Assembly (NCBI RefSeq): GCF_012844345.1
Contig: NZ_CP051625.1
Span: 992,001-1,056,000 of the forward strand
DNA length: 64,000 nt
Direction of reading: 5' to 3'
From: Pseudomonas sp. gcc21
GTDB lineage: Bacteria > Pseudomonadota > Gammaproteobacteria > Pseudomonadales > Pseudomonadaceae
The position numbers and the translations under genes are program-made. Below are positions 47,423 to 55,886 of this stretch, piece after piece (the stretch's first letter is position 1; every line of letters starts with the position of its first letter). Below the pieces are notes generated by a model. The model did no database searches. It was not told where the DNA came from and saw nothing but the letters and a program-made list of their open reading frames with translations.

Positions 47423-47563
47423 ATGGCAGCAGCAACACAGATGGCAGGTTCCTGTCGCCTCCTTCGCCAAGCCTGGCGCGCCCTGCAGCAACAAGGCTCG
47501 ATTCCCACCCATACCGGCGGAGATCATCGTGATGGCTCCAGTCGTGATACGCGCGAGCGCTGA
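47423..47563 (+). CDS. small Fur-controlled hypothetical protein (46 aa)
   Basis: The ATG at 47423 follows CGGAGACACTCC and lies 34 nt after the -10 box of the Fur-type promoter. The product has a helical basic start (CRLLRQAWRALQQQG) and a polar tail with GGDHRDGSSRDTRER. I do not recognise the family. Promoter, ribosome site and frame line up, which supports a real iron-starvation gene; an iron-responsive small RNA is the alternative. Confidence 0.6.
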   Translation: MAAATQMAGSCRLLRQAWRALQQQGSIPTHTGGDHRDGSSRDTRER

Positions 47564-47702
47564 GTCGGCCTTCGCGGTCACGGACAAGCGCAGGGGCGGG
47601 CGAGGGCAGCTCCGCAAGCGATTGCCGATAGCACCGTTGCCTTTGAACTAACAATCGCATCCTTTGCCATACAGATACGACAACCTGGAATTGGAGACTT
47701 GT

Positions 47703-47918
47703 ATGTCAGATCACGTATACAAAAGAGTGGAAATAGTTGGTTCCTCCACGACGAGCATCGACGACGCCATCCGCACAGCTATCGCTCAGTGCAGCAAGAC
47801 CGTTCAGAACGTGGAATGGTTTGAGGTCCAGGAGACCCGGGGCCACGTTGAAAATGGCCAGGTGGCGCACTTCCAGGTGGTGCTCAAGGTAGGTTTCCGA
47901 ATCGACCCCAGCAAGTAA
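47703..47918 (+). CDS. dodecin, flavin-binding storage protein
   Basis: A 71-residue protein with the dodecin pattern: VYKRVEIVGSSTTSIDDAI, the flavin-stacking Trp in VEWFEVQETRG, and GQVAHFQVVLKVGFRID. Twelve copies form a hollow sphere that stores FMN/FAD or riboflavin derivatives. The ATG at 47703 follows TTGGAGACTTGT. Confidence 0.94.
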   Translation: MSDHVYKRVEIVGSSTTSIDDAIRTAIAQCSKTVQNVEWFEVQETRGHVENGQVAHFQVVLKVGFRIDPSK

Positions 47919-48178
47919 TTCCCTCGGCGGATTCAGGCGTCCCGTCGCGGGACGTCTGCACACCACATACCCTCACAGTGCTCGATCCTCCAGGCACTCG
48001 CGACAGACCCTCTTCCAGCGAAGCGTGTATCAGTGTGCGCGTGACGAAAGCCTGACGGCGCAGGCACCCGTTGTAGCGCAGCCAGGGAGGCCTTGCCCCG
48101 CTGCAACTTTCCAACGGGGCGCGAGTCACCAATAGGACACGGGCTCGACTGATCCCATCGTCTGCAGGAGGACCTCCC

Positions 48179-48601
48179 ATGCAAGTCAGCCAGGTAATGA
48201 CCTCACGGCCTGAGTTCACCGATGCGAATGTCAGTATCCAGGACGTTGCACAAAGGATGCTCGAGCAAGAGAGCGGCTTTGTGCCCATTGCGGATGATGA
48301 AAACTTGGTGGGTGTCATTACCGACCGCGACATGGCGCTGCGCACGCTTGCACAGGGCAAATCCGGAGACGACAAAATCAGCACCATCATGACCCGGGAT
48401 ATCCTGTTCTGCTACGAACAGGACGAGATAACCGAGGTGCTGCGCAAGATGCGTGAAAATCAGGTTCAGCGCCTGATAGTGCTGGATAATCCCAACGATA
48501 AGGACTTCATCGGCGTGGTATCACTCAGCGATATTGCCGATAAGTGCGACAGTGCCGAAATGGCCAAACGCATAGTGGAATGCTGCAAGCACTACCGCTA
48601 G
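48179..48601 (+). CDS. CBS-pair protein
   Basis: A 140-residue stand-alone CBS pair (Bateman module): MQVSQVMTSRPEFTDANVSI to GVITDRDMALR, then ISTIMTRDILFCYEQDEITEVL to GVVSLSDIADK. Such proteins bind adenine nucleotides and some are stress or hypoxia induced. The ATG follows GCAGGAGGACCTCCC, a very strong ribosome site. Confidence 0.92.
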   Translation: MQVSQVMTSRPEFTDANVSIQDVAQRMLEQESGFVPIADDENLVGVITDRDMALRTLAQGKSGDDKISTIMTRDILFCYEQDEITEVLRKMRENQVQRLIVLDNPNDKDFIGVVSLSDIADKCDSAEMAKRIVECCKHYR

Positions 48602-48644
48602 CGTATTGGTCCAGGCCTCAGATATTCAACTAAAAGGATCTTTC

Positions 48645-49514
48645 ATGAACGTAAAGGTGGCGGTCGCTTCAAAGGAAATCCGTGTGCTGCGCAACATACA
48701 CGGGCGCGAGTTTCTTGAAATCGATCATCCGGCGGTCCAGGCGCGAATATCTCTCGAAGGCGCTCATATCGTTTCCTGTGTTCCTGCCGGCGAAGAGCCG
48801 TTACTGTGGATGAGCCCGATCGATCCGGAAGAGCCAGGCAAACCGCTGCGCGGTGGGGTCCCCATATGCTGGCCGTGGTTCGCCGGTGAACGGCCAGGAC
48901 CAGCGCATGGCATAGCCCGCACCAGTCAATGGGTTCTCACCGACACTTACAGCGCGCCACATCTGTTGCGGCTCTTACTTGAACTCCCTGAAGATACGAT
49001 CCGCAAACAACTACCCGGGGAAGCATGGCGATTGCAGGCGGAGTTTGAATTAGGACAGAGCCTGTCGATCAACCTGATCACCACCAATCTGAGTGACAAA
49101 CCACAGGTATTAAGCCAGGCATTGCACAGCTATTTACCTGTACACAGCATTCATTCCACCCAGCTCTGGGGGCTTGAAGGCGCCTCATATGTCGATCAGG
49201 TAACAGGCGTGGCATCCAACACCCAGCACGGTGCGGTAACCTTTACAGGCGAGGTGGATCGTATCTATTACGACCATCGGTCACCCATTCAGCTCGAAGG
49301 TGCCGAGGATCAGCGAGTCATTGTTGCGCGAGACGGCAGTCAATCGGTGGTGGTCTGGAATCCCTGGATCGATAAAAGTACCCGACTAAGCCAGTTTCCA
49401 GATGACGGTTATCTCGGGATGGTCTGCATTGAGGCCGCCAACGCGGGACCGGACGCGCGCATCCTCGAACCAGGCGAAACGCATACCCTGAGCACCGAGA
49501 TCAAACGCATCTAA
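48645..49514 (+). CDS. D-hexose-6-phosphate mutarotase (YeaD-type)
   Basis: A 289-residue aldose-1-epimerase-like protein. Family motifs are PLRGGVPICWPWFAG, HGIARTSQWVL and, near the C-terminus, VVWNPWIDKS and CIEAANAG. It interconverts the anomers of glucose-6-phosphate and related sugars. The ATG at 48645 follows AAAAGGATCTTTC. Confidence 0.93.
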   Translation: MNVKVAVASKEIRVLRNIHGREFLEIDHPAVQARISLEGAHIVSCVPAGEEPLLWMSPIDPEEPGKPLRGGVPICWPWFAGERPGPAHGIARTSQWVLTDTYSAPHLLRLLLELPEDTIRKQLPGEAWRLQAEFELGQSLSINLITTNLSDKPQVLSQALHSYLPVHSIHSTQLWGLEGASYVDQVTGVASNTQHGAVTFTGEVDRIYYDHRSPIQLEGAEDQRVIVARDGSQSVVVWNPWIDKSTRLSQFPDDGYLGMVCIEAANAGPDARILEPGETHTLSTEIKRI

Positions 49515-49552
49515 GCGGATAGGGCGCAGATTGAGCGGGAGAGGGCGGAGAT

Positions 49553-50149
49553 ATGGCTAGCGACCTCACGACAATGCAAGAGCTTCTGGACCGCATAGTC
49601 CAGGCCGAGGACAAATCTGAAGGACAGCGAACTTCACTCGGATCAATCCTTGAAACCATCGGTCCCCGCGCTTTCGGCCCCTTATTGCTTTTGGCCGGCC
49701 TGATAACACTGGTGCCGGTGATTGGCGGCATTCCTGGCGTACCTACCGTCATGGGGGTCATGGTAGTACTGACCGCAGGTCAGCTATTGTTTGGACGTGA
49801 ACAGTTCTGGTTGCCCAAGATTCTGCTGAACCGCTCGATCAGTCGGGACAAGCTCGACAAGGCCGTAAAGCGGACCCGGCCCGCTGCACGGTTCGTAGAT
49901 CGAGTTTTCAAGCCTCGACTGGAGGTCCTGGTCAAAGGGCCCGGGCTGTACATGATCGCGATTGCCTGCGTGCTGATCTCCCTGGCGCTGCCGGCTATGG
50001 AGCTGGTACCGTTCAGCGCGCTGAGTGCCGGCGCGGCATTGGCAATATTCGGCATCGCCTTGATAGCCCGGGACGGGCTACTTGCACTGATCGCCATGAT
50101 TGTCACGCTGGTCACACTTGGATTGGTGACGTCGTACTTTTTCTCTTGA
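49553..50149 (+). CDS. ExoD family membrane protein
   Basis: A 198-residue exopolysaccharide synthesis ExoD-type protein with four or five helices: GPRAFGPLLLLAGLITLVPVIGGIPGVPTVMGVMVVLTAGQLLFGRE, FVDRVFKPRLEVL and GALAI-type ends. ExoD was named in Rhizobium for a role in exopolysaccharide and alkali tolerance; the mechanism is unknown. The start follows GGCGGAGAT. Confidence 0.92.
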   Translation: MASDLTTMQELLDRIVQAEDKSEGQRTSLGSILETIGPRAFGPLLLLAGLITLVPVIGGIPGVPTVMGVMVVLTAGQLLFGREQFWLPKILLNRSISRDKLDKAVKRTRPAARFVDRVFKPRLEVLVKGPGLYMIAIACVLISLALPAMELVPFSALSAGAALAIFGIALIARDGLLALIAMIVTLVTLGLVTSYFFS

Positions 50150-50960
50150 GCGTGGTTTGTGAGCATGGTTTGCGTGCGGGACGTTCACCAAAGACTTAAT
50201 ACGAGCAGGCGTGGGAGGTTTGATTGACCCGTGAATGCTTTGCTTGGCTTTGTTGGAATCCTTGCATTAAACAATCAACAGCAGGGAATAGACGACAGGT
50301 ACTGTCCCGAGCGTTCTGGAAATATCAAGCGTTGTTCTAATAATCCTACCACGTGATTTAACATAATATAGATTATACGAACCTATCGGTGAGCGATGCG
50401 AGTGTTAAGGGGGGGCTTTCAAATCAGTGTGGATCAGAACAGCCTGCCAGCCGATCGCAACCTAAAAGCGCTCAATGGACCTCTTGAACGCTGCATCGCG
50501 CTTTACATGCTCCGATGAGCGCCACCGTCAGCAGATTATGCATGCGGTAGCTAGCGAATCCGAATTCAGGCCCTGGCTCGGTGCCTGGTCTCACAGCTTG
50601 AACCATGATTCCCTCGAGCATTTGTACTCACACTGTCATCCAGCGGACCTCAACGAGGATTCGAGCAGCTCTCGGTCTTGGCTACAACACAATCCAATTT
50701 GCCAATGCCGAACCCGCTTGCCACGCTGGAGCTGAAACTAATGGCGTTCCTGCTTCAGGACGATCTTAAAGCTGCCGCACAGCGCGCGCTTCCAAAGTCT
50801 GCGGTACTTATCCCGCCGTTTAGCCCAGGGCTGACCCCAGGACCTCCCTTAATTTTTATACTCTTCACTTACTAACCCAGTATTCATGGCCTGTATCCAA
50901 CCAGAAACAAGCATCCTGGTTTAAACCCTCCGGCAAACCGAATCCCGTTCAAGCGCGCTG

Positions 50961-51050
50961 GTTGGCCGTATGGAGCAAGTGTTGAAAACAGGGATGTTTT
51001 CGCCAAGCCCCCAGGGATGGGTTCACAGCGTCTTGGGCCATACGGCCAAC
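50961..51050 (-). repeat. dispersed repeat family 1, copy C, with terminal inverted repeats
   Basis: On the minus strand the core from CAAGACGCTGT to CAACACTTGCT matches copies A and B at 6986 and 7257, including the GAAAAC-ATCCCT-GTTTTC hairpin. The core is flanked by a perfect 13-bp inverted repeat, GTTGGCCGTATGG (50961-50973) and CCATACGGCCAAC (51038-51050). Confidence 0.85.
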
Positions 51051-51149
51051 CGGTGGGCGACCAGCGCCAAACTTTCAGCAACAACGAGCCCATATCAGCC
51101 AACAAACCCATGACAGCTTCAATAGAGCCATCGAGTGCTATCTCAATCC

Positions 51150-51191
51150 ATATGCAATATCCGATAACAGCTAGACCCGGATATTGCATAT
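51150..51191. repeat. 14-bp perfect inverted repeat upstream of the recombinase
   Basis: ATATGCAATATCCG (51150-51163) and CGGATATTGCATAT (51178-51191) separated by 14 nt, ending 61 nt before the recombinase ATG. It could be an operator, a recombination site or a terminator-like hairpin. Confidence 0.85.
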
Positions 51192-51252
51192 GCGTCTGCT
51201 AAGGCCCAGACTAGAGCCTTTTTTAGTCATCACACAAGCCAAACTCTCGCTA

Positions 51253-52545
51253 ATGCCAAACTCTCCATCGCCAGTATTCGAAACCTACGACCGGTTTCTT
51301 GAACTGAACTTCAGCCAGGTCAGCGAAGAACTGCCTGCCGTACAGGCCTATCTGGCAGGCTTTCCCGATGAAGTCCGCGCTGTCGAGGGTTATTCGGCTG
51401 TACGTGGATTTCTGAAATCCTATTCGGGTAACGCCACGACCTATACCTCGTACCGTACCCATGTCGAGCGCTTGCTGCTCTGGACGCTGCTCATCGCGCG
51501 TAAGCCGTTATTGGAGCTCCGGCGCAGGGATGCCGAAGCCTTCATGGAATTCTGCCTCAGACCGCCTGCTGATTGGGTTGGCCCCATGGTCAAATCTCGA
51601 TTTTTACGTATTGGTGGCCGCAGAAAACTCGATTCTGATCGCTATGAGGTCAATCAGGCCTGGCGCCCCTTCAGTGTTACCGTGCCAAAGCGCAACCGCC
51701 TGATGACAGACGCAAACAGTCAGGAGCTGGCCAGTCGGCCCTACAAAATGTCCCAGGGCTCGGTCGCTCAGGTATTTGCCGTGTGTGGCAGCTTTTTCCA
51801 ACACGCCATCGATGAGGGTCTTACCGAAGTTAACCCTTTCCGGGCCGTTAAACAGAAATCCATCTATAAACAGCGCAATACCCTGGATGTGGCTGGCCGG
51901 TCGCTGACGCCGCTGCAATGGAACTACGTTATCGAAGTGGCGGAGCAGATGGCGGATGAGGATGAAACCCACGAGCGAACGCTGTTTATTCTGACCACCC
52001 TCTTCTCTATGTATCTGCGCGTGTCCGATCTGGTCGGCCGTGACAACTGGGAGCCAACGATGGGCGATTTCCGGCGGGATACCGCAGGTAACTGGTGGTT
52101 CCACGTGGTGGGCAAAGGCAACAAGGCGGCGAAAATCAGCGTGCGTGACGATTTCATCGAGAACTACCTCGCGCGCTATCGCCGACATCTCGGCTTGCCT
52201 GCCCTGCCCTCACCACACGAAAACCAACCACTGTTATCAACACTAAAGGGACGCGGAGGACTTTCAGATCGGCATTTGCGGCTGTTATTGCAGCAGGTGT
52301 TCGACCGCACGCTGGAAAGAATGATCGCCGAAGGCTGGACCGATGACGAGGTGGATCATCTACGTTCAGCCTCCTTGCATTGGTTGAGGCATACCTCCGC
52401 CACCTTTGATGCGCCGCGCCGGGACATGAAGGACTTGCAGGCCGATCTCAGACATAACAGCCTCAGCACCACCCAGAACACCTATTACAACTCGCTGGAC
52501 GAGCAACGCGCACATTCGGTCAAGAATCTCCGCATCAAGGACTAA
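51253..52545 (+). CDS. tyrosine-type site-specific recombinase
   Basis: About 430 residues. An N-terminal SAM-like core-binding region (about 50-100, with TTYTSYRTHVERLLLWTL) precedes the catalytic domain (about 215-420). Catalytic residues: Arg in YLRVSDLVG, Lys in VVGKGNKAAK, H-x-x-R in HWLRHTSAT, His in LRHNSLSTTQ and Tyr in TQNTYYN. The pentad appears complete, so it should be active. No excisionase, phage or plasmid genes are near it. The ATG at 51253 has no good ribosome site; starts up to 51184 in the same frame cannot be excluded. Confidence 0.88.
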   Translation: MPNSPSPVFETYDRFLELNFSQVSEELPAVQAYLAGFPDEVRAVEGYSAVRGFLKSYSGNATTYTSYRTHVERLLLWTLLIARKPLLELRRRDAEAFMEFCLRPPADWVGPMVKSRFLRIGGRRKLDSDRYEVNQAWRPFSVTVPKRNRLMTDANSQELASRPYKMSQGSVAQVFAVCGSFFQHAIDEGLTEVNPFRAVKQKSIYKQRNTLDVAGRSLTPLQWNYVIEVAEQMADEDETHERTLFILTTLFSMYLRVSDLVGRDNWEPTMGDFRRDTAGNWWFHVVGKGNKAAKISVRDDFIENYLARYRRHLGLPALPSPHENQPLLSTLKGRGGLSDRHLRLLLQQVFDRTLERMIAEGWTDDEVDHLRSASLHWLRHTSATFDAPRRDMKDLQADLRHNSLSTTQNTYYNSLDEQRAHSVKNLRIKD

Positions 52546-52737
52546 TTTCGTAGCGCCCCACCTGCACATCATAAGCAACCCTTCAGAGCACGCAGCGCTG
52601 CCGTGCGCTGCAGCCGGTTATGGCATTCCCGGGAACTGCCCGCTTGATATCCCTGTCGGTTCAGATAGCAGATTCATTTCTTCGTCTGGAGCGCCTGCGT
52701 TTTGGAACACCAGAGTGAGTATTTACGCCAGACCGCG

Positions 52738-54153
52738 ATGAGCGGCGACCAAAGCATGCCTGAACATATGCAAATGATGGAACGGCGTCGGCTGGCGACG
52801 CTCTGGTGTCACTTTGCAAACATGATACTGGGCGTATGGCTGGCAAGTTCTCCATTCATCTTCGGTTATCTGTCTATCCAACCAGACGATTTTGATCTGG
52901 CACGGCTGGCATCTGAGCGCGTCCTGCCGGACGTTGCCACCCGCGCCATGCTCATGACATGGAATGATGTGATCAGTGGCCTGCTTATCGTTGTGCTGTC
53001 GGTTCTCTCACTGAAGCGCATGAGCTGGGCATTCTGGGCCAACACAACGATTGGTCTCTGGCTGATGTTCGCCCCGCTGGTGTTCTGGACGCCGTCTCCG
53101 GCCAGTTACAGCAATGCACTGCTGGTTGGTGGCCTGGTTATAGCCTTCTCCACGCTCATACCCATGATGCCAGGCATGAGCATGTCAGGCATGATGCAGA
53201 AAGCCTCGGTGCCTCCGGGATGGGACTATAACCCCTCTACCTGGCTACAACGCCTGCCCATTGCAGCACTAGCGGTGATTGGTATTCTCCTGGCGCGATA
53301 TCTCGCAAGCTATCAGCTTGGCCATACCAGCTCTGCCTGGGATCCCTTTTTCGGCAATGGGACCGAGACGATCATTACCTCCGACATGTCGCGTGCCTGG
53401 CCTGTGTCTGATGCAGGCATCGGCGTCATGGCCTATATGATCGAGTTGCTGATGGCGGTCATGGGCGATGCGCGGCGCTGGCGCACCATGCCGTGGATGG
53501 TGGCAGCGTTCGGGGTGGTGGTCGTGCCGCTGGGGGCCGTAAGTATATTCTTTATCATCGCTCAGCCTATATTCATCAACACCTGGTGTGCCCTATGTCT
53601 GCTGCAGGCGTTGGCCATGCTGGTAATGATGCCCTATGCCCTGGATGAGCTGATCGCAATGGGCCAGTTTCTCAAGGATGCCCGCCGACGTGGCAAACCG
53701 TTCTGGAAGACGTTTTTCATGGGCGGCGCGATGGACGGAGCGCGGCAGGACGATACGCCTGAATTCGAAGGCGCGTTATCGGAGATGGCTCTCAAAGGTT
53801 TTCGCGGCGTCAATCTGCCGGCCGGGCTCGCGGCGTTATGTGTCCTCGGCGTTGCCCTCATGTGCACCCGATTGTTGTTCGGAACGTCCGGTGAAATGGC
53901 CAACAGCGATCATCTCATGGGGTCGCTGTTGATCACTGTATCGGTGTTGGCCATGGCCGAAGTAGCCCGCCCGCTGCGGATACTCAATCTGCCTATCGGT
54001 TTCTGGTTGCTGGTGGCGCCCTGGCTGCTCGGAGGCGCTTCATTAACTGCCTCAATAGCCAGCGTTGTGGCAGGCCTGCTGATTATCGGCCTGAGCATTG
54101 CGCAGGGCCCGATCAGACACCGCTACGCAGGCTGGAATACGTTATTGCGTTGA
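52738..54153 (+). CDS. VKOR-domain membrane protein with SPW repeats
   Basis: About 471 residues and 11-12 helices. SPW-type repeats flank the protein (LGVWLASSPFIFG, IGLWLMFAPLVFW, IGFWLLVAPWLLG), and a vitamin K epoxide reductase-like module sits in the middle (about 220-310) with the redox CxxC in INTWCALCLLQA. VKOR homologues reoxidise a thiol-disulfide partner using quinone; the partner is not obvious here. The ATG at 52738 is chosen; a TTG at 52702 after TGGAG is possible. Confidence 0.82.
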   Translation: MSGDQSMPEHMQMMERRRLATLWCHFANMILGVWLASSPFIFGYLSIQPDDFDLARLASERVLPDVATRAMLMTWNDVISGLLIVVLSVLSLKRMSWAFWANTTIGLWLMFAPLVFWTPSPASYSNALLVGGLVIAFSTLIPMMPGMSMSGMMQKASVPPGWDYNPSTWLQRLPIAALAVIGILLARYLASYQLGHTSSAWDPFFGNGTETIITSDMSRAWPVSDAGIGVMAYMIELLMAVMGDARRWRTMPWMVAAFGVVVVPLGAVSIFFIIAQPIFINTWCALCLLQALAMLVMMPYALDELIAMGQFLKDARRRGKPFWKTFFMGGAMDGARQDDTPEFEGALSEMALKGFRGVNLPAGLAALCVLGVALMCTRLLFGTSGEMANSDHLMGSLLITVSVLAMAEVARPLRILNLPIGFWLLVAPWLLGGASLTASIASVVAGLLIIGLSIAQGPIRHRYAGWNTLLR

Positions 54154-54195
54154 GCGTCATTCGCTCGCTATCCAGGTATTGATAAAGGAAATGAT

Positions 54196-55197
54196 ATGAG
54201 CGATGAGCTGACCGTTGTGATCACTGGAAGCAACGCGGGGGTGGGACGCGCAGTTGCCCATGAGTTCGCCCGCGCGGGCTATCAGGTTGCTTTGCTTGCC
54301 CGTGGCGAGCAGGGGCTGGAAGATACGCGTGCCGAGTTGGAATCCATCGGTGCGCGTGCTCTGGCAATTGCGGTAGATGTGTCAGATGCAGCTGCGGTGG
54401 AAAGCGCGGCCGACCGGATCGAAGCCGAGCTCGGTCCGATCGATGTCTGGGTAAATGCTGCAATGGTCACAGTGTTCGGCAGCATTGCCGAATTACCCCC
54501 CGAGGAAATCCGGCGCGTCAGTGAAGTGACCTACCTCGGTTGCGTGCACGGCACCCAGGCGGCATTGCGGCGTATGCAACGGCGCGACCGCGGCACCATC
54601 GTTCAGGTTGGCTCCGCCCTCTCCTACCGCGCTATCCCCTTGCAGGCCCCTTATTGCGCAGCCAAGTTTGCCGTACGGGGTTTCACCGATGCGCTGCGTT
54701 GCGAATTGATTCACGACAAGAGCGCGATCAGGATCACCATGGTGCAACTTCCAGCGCATAACACGCCGCAATTCGACTGGGTCCGCAATCATATGCGCAA
54801 GCGGCCGCAACCCGTGCCGCCGATCCATACACCCGAGGTGGCTGCCCGGGCGATACTCCGTGCTGCCACGGATGCGCCGCGGGAATTGTGGCTGGGCAAG
54901 GCTTCGTTACAGGCGATCCTGGGCAGCATGGTCATGCCTGGGGTCCTCGACAGACTGATGTCCAGGCAGGCATGGGATGGTCAGCTGACGAATGAGAACG
55001 AGGATCCTGAGCGCGAGGACAATCTGTTTTCGCCGGTTACCGAGAAAGGGATACATCGCACGTCCGGTCGTTTCACCGGTGATGCGAAAGATCAGGCACT
55101 GGGTATGGGATCCGAAACCGTGCGCAAGCTACTGCTGGGCACGGTTGTGGTGGTCGCTTTTGCCAGCGGAGCAGTTATTGCCCTGCTGGCGGGTTAA
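54196..55197 (+). CDS. short-chain dehydrogenase with C-terminal membrane anchor
   Basis: A 333-residue protein. The SDR domain (about 1-250) has the nucleotide-binding TGSNAGVGRA, the NA.. segment WVNAAMVTVFG, and the catalytic Ser and Y-x-x-x-K (GSALSYRAIPLQAPYCAAK). A linker and one C-terminal helix (LLLGTVVVVAFASGAVIALLAG) follow. It lies 42 nt after the VKOR-SPW gene, likely in the same transcript. The substrate is unknown. Confidence 0.9.
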   Translation: MSDELTVVITGSNAGVGRAVAHEFARAGYQVALLARGEQGLEDTRAELESIGARALAIAVDVSDAAAVESAADRIEAELGPIDVWVNAAMVTVFGSIAELPPEEIRRVSEVTYLGCVHGTQAALRRMQRRDRGTIVQVGSALSYRAIPLQAPYCAAKFAVRGFTDALRCELIHDKSAIRITMVQLPAHNTPQFDWVRNHMRKRPQPVPPIHTPEVAARAILRAATDAPRELWLGKASLQAILGSMVMPGVLDRLMSRQAWDGQLTNENEDPEREDNLFSPVTEKGIHRTSGRFTGDAKDQALGMGSETVRKLLLGTVVVVAFASGAVIALLAG

Positions 55198-55256
55198 CGG
55201 CATCGGCTAAGCGACCAAGCCTGGTCACTGGGTGATGCAGCTAACCCACGCAGCGA

Positions 55257-55757
55257 TCAAGCCAGACTGTCGAGCGCAGCCTGATAGTTCGGTTCGCTGC
55301 CGATCTCTGCAACCAGCTCGCTATGTAGGACTTTGTCCTCTTCATCCAGCACCACGACTGCACGCGCAGTCAGCCCTGCCATCGGACCGTTTTCGATCGC
55401 TACGCCATAGGCCTGCAAAAACTCGCCGCCGCGCAGGGTCGAAAGCATGACCACGTTGTCCAGACCTTCTGCGCCGCAGAAACGCGCCTGGGCAAATGGC
55501 AGGTCCGCTGAAATACACAACACCACGGTATTATCCAGCTGGCTCGCCTGGCTGTTGAAATTGCGAACGGATGTGGCGCAGGTCGGTGTGTCAACGCTAG
55601 GGAAAATGTTCAGGATCTTGCGCTTGCCAGCGAAGCTGGACAGCGGCGTATCAGATAGATCCTTGGCCACCAGGCTAAACGCCGGCGCGCTGTCACCGGC
55701 TGCCGGAAATGTACCGCCAATGGTGATCGGATTGCCTTTCAATGTAACAGTGGACAT
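55257..55757 (-). CDS. tpx: thiol peroxidase
   Basis: A 166-residue atypical 2-Cys peroxiredoxin. The peroxidatic Cys is in [12 protein letters not shown] and the resolving Cys in [12 protein letters not shown]. It reduces peroxides with thioredoxin. The ATG at 55757 follows CAAGGAGCTCAC. Confidence 0.96.
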   Translation of the reverse strand: MSTVTLKGNPITIGGTFPAAGDSAPAFSLVAKDLSDTPLSSFAGKRKILNIFPSVDTPTCATSVRNFNSQASQLDNTVVLCISADLPFAQARFCGAEGLDNVVMLSTLRGGEFLQAYGVAIENGPMAGLTARAVVVLDEEDKVLHSELVAEIGSEPNYQAALDSLA

Positions 55758-55886
55758 GTGAGCTCCTTGTTGTTGCCGGGCAGGTTGCACGGCCTGTAAA
55801 TGGGAATCACTGTAGCACGAGGGTCTGTCGCTGCGGCAGCGATGAACCGGAACCAGACCCTGGCATGTCTACCAGTATGCAGCCGC

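Larger units (their letters stand above)
50150..51252. other. AT-rich, repeat-bearing region before the recombinase
   Basis: About 1.1 kb with no intact gene. 50210-50400 is notably AT-rich. 50400-50740 has short open frames in successive phases (for example GTG at 50430 to TGA at 50516, then 50475-50735), which could be a decayed gene. 50961-51050 is a repeat of family 1; 51150-51191 is a perfect inverted repeat. Confidence 0.6.

Noticed and set aside
47938..47954. hairpin CGTCCCG-TCG-CGGGACG after the dodecin gene
   Set aside because: A short stem without a T-run; termination cannot be claimed.
50884..51189. 101-residue open frame on the minus strand
   Set aside because: It runs through repeat copy C and part of the 14-bp inverted repeat; the reading is made by the repeats and has no ribosome site.
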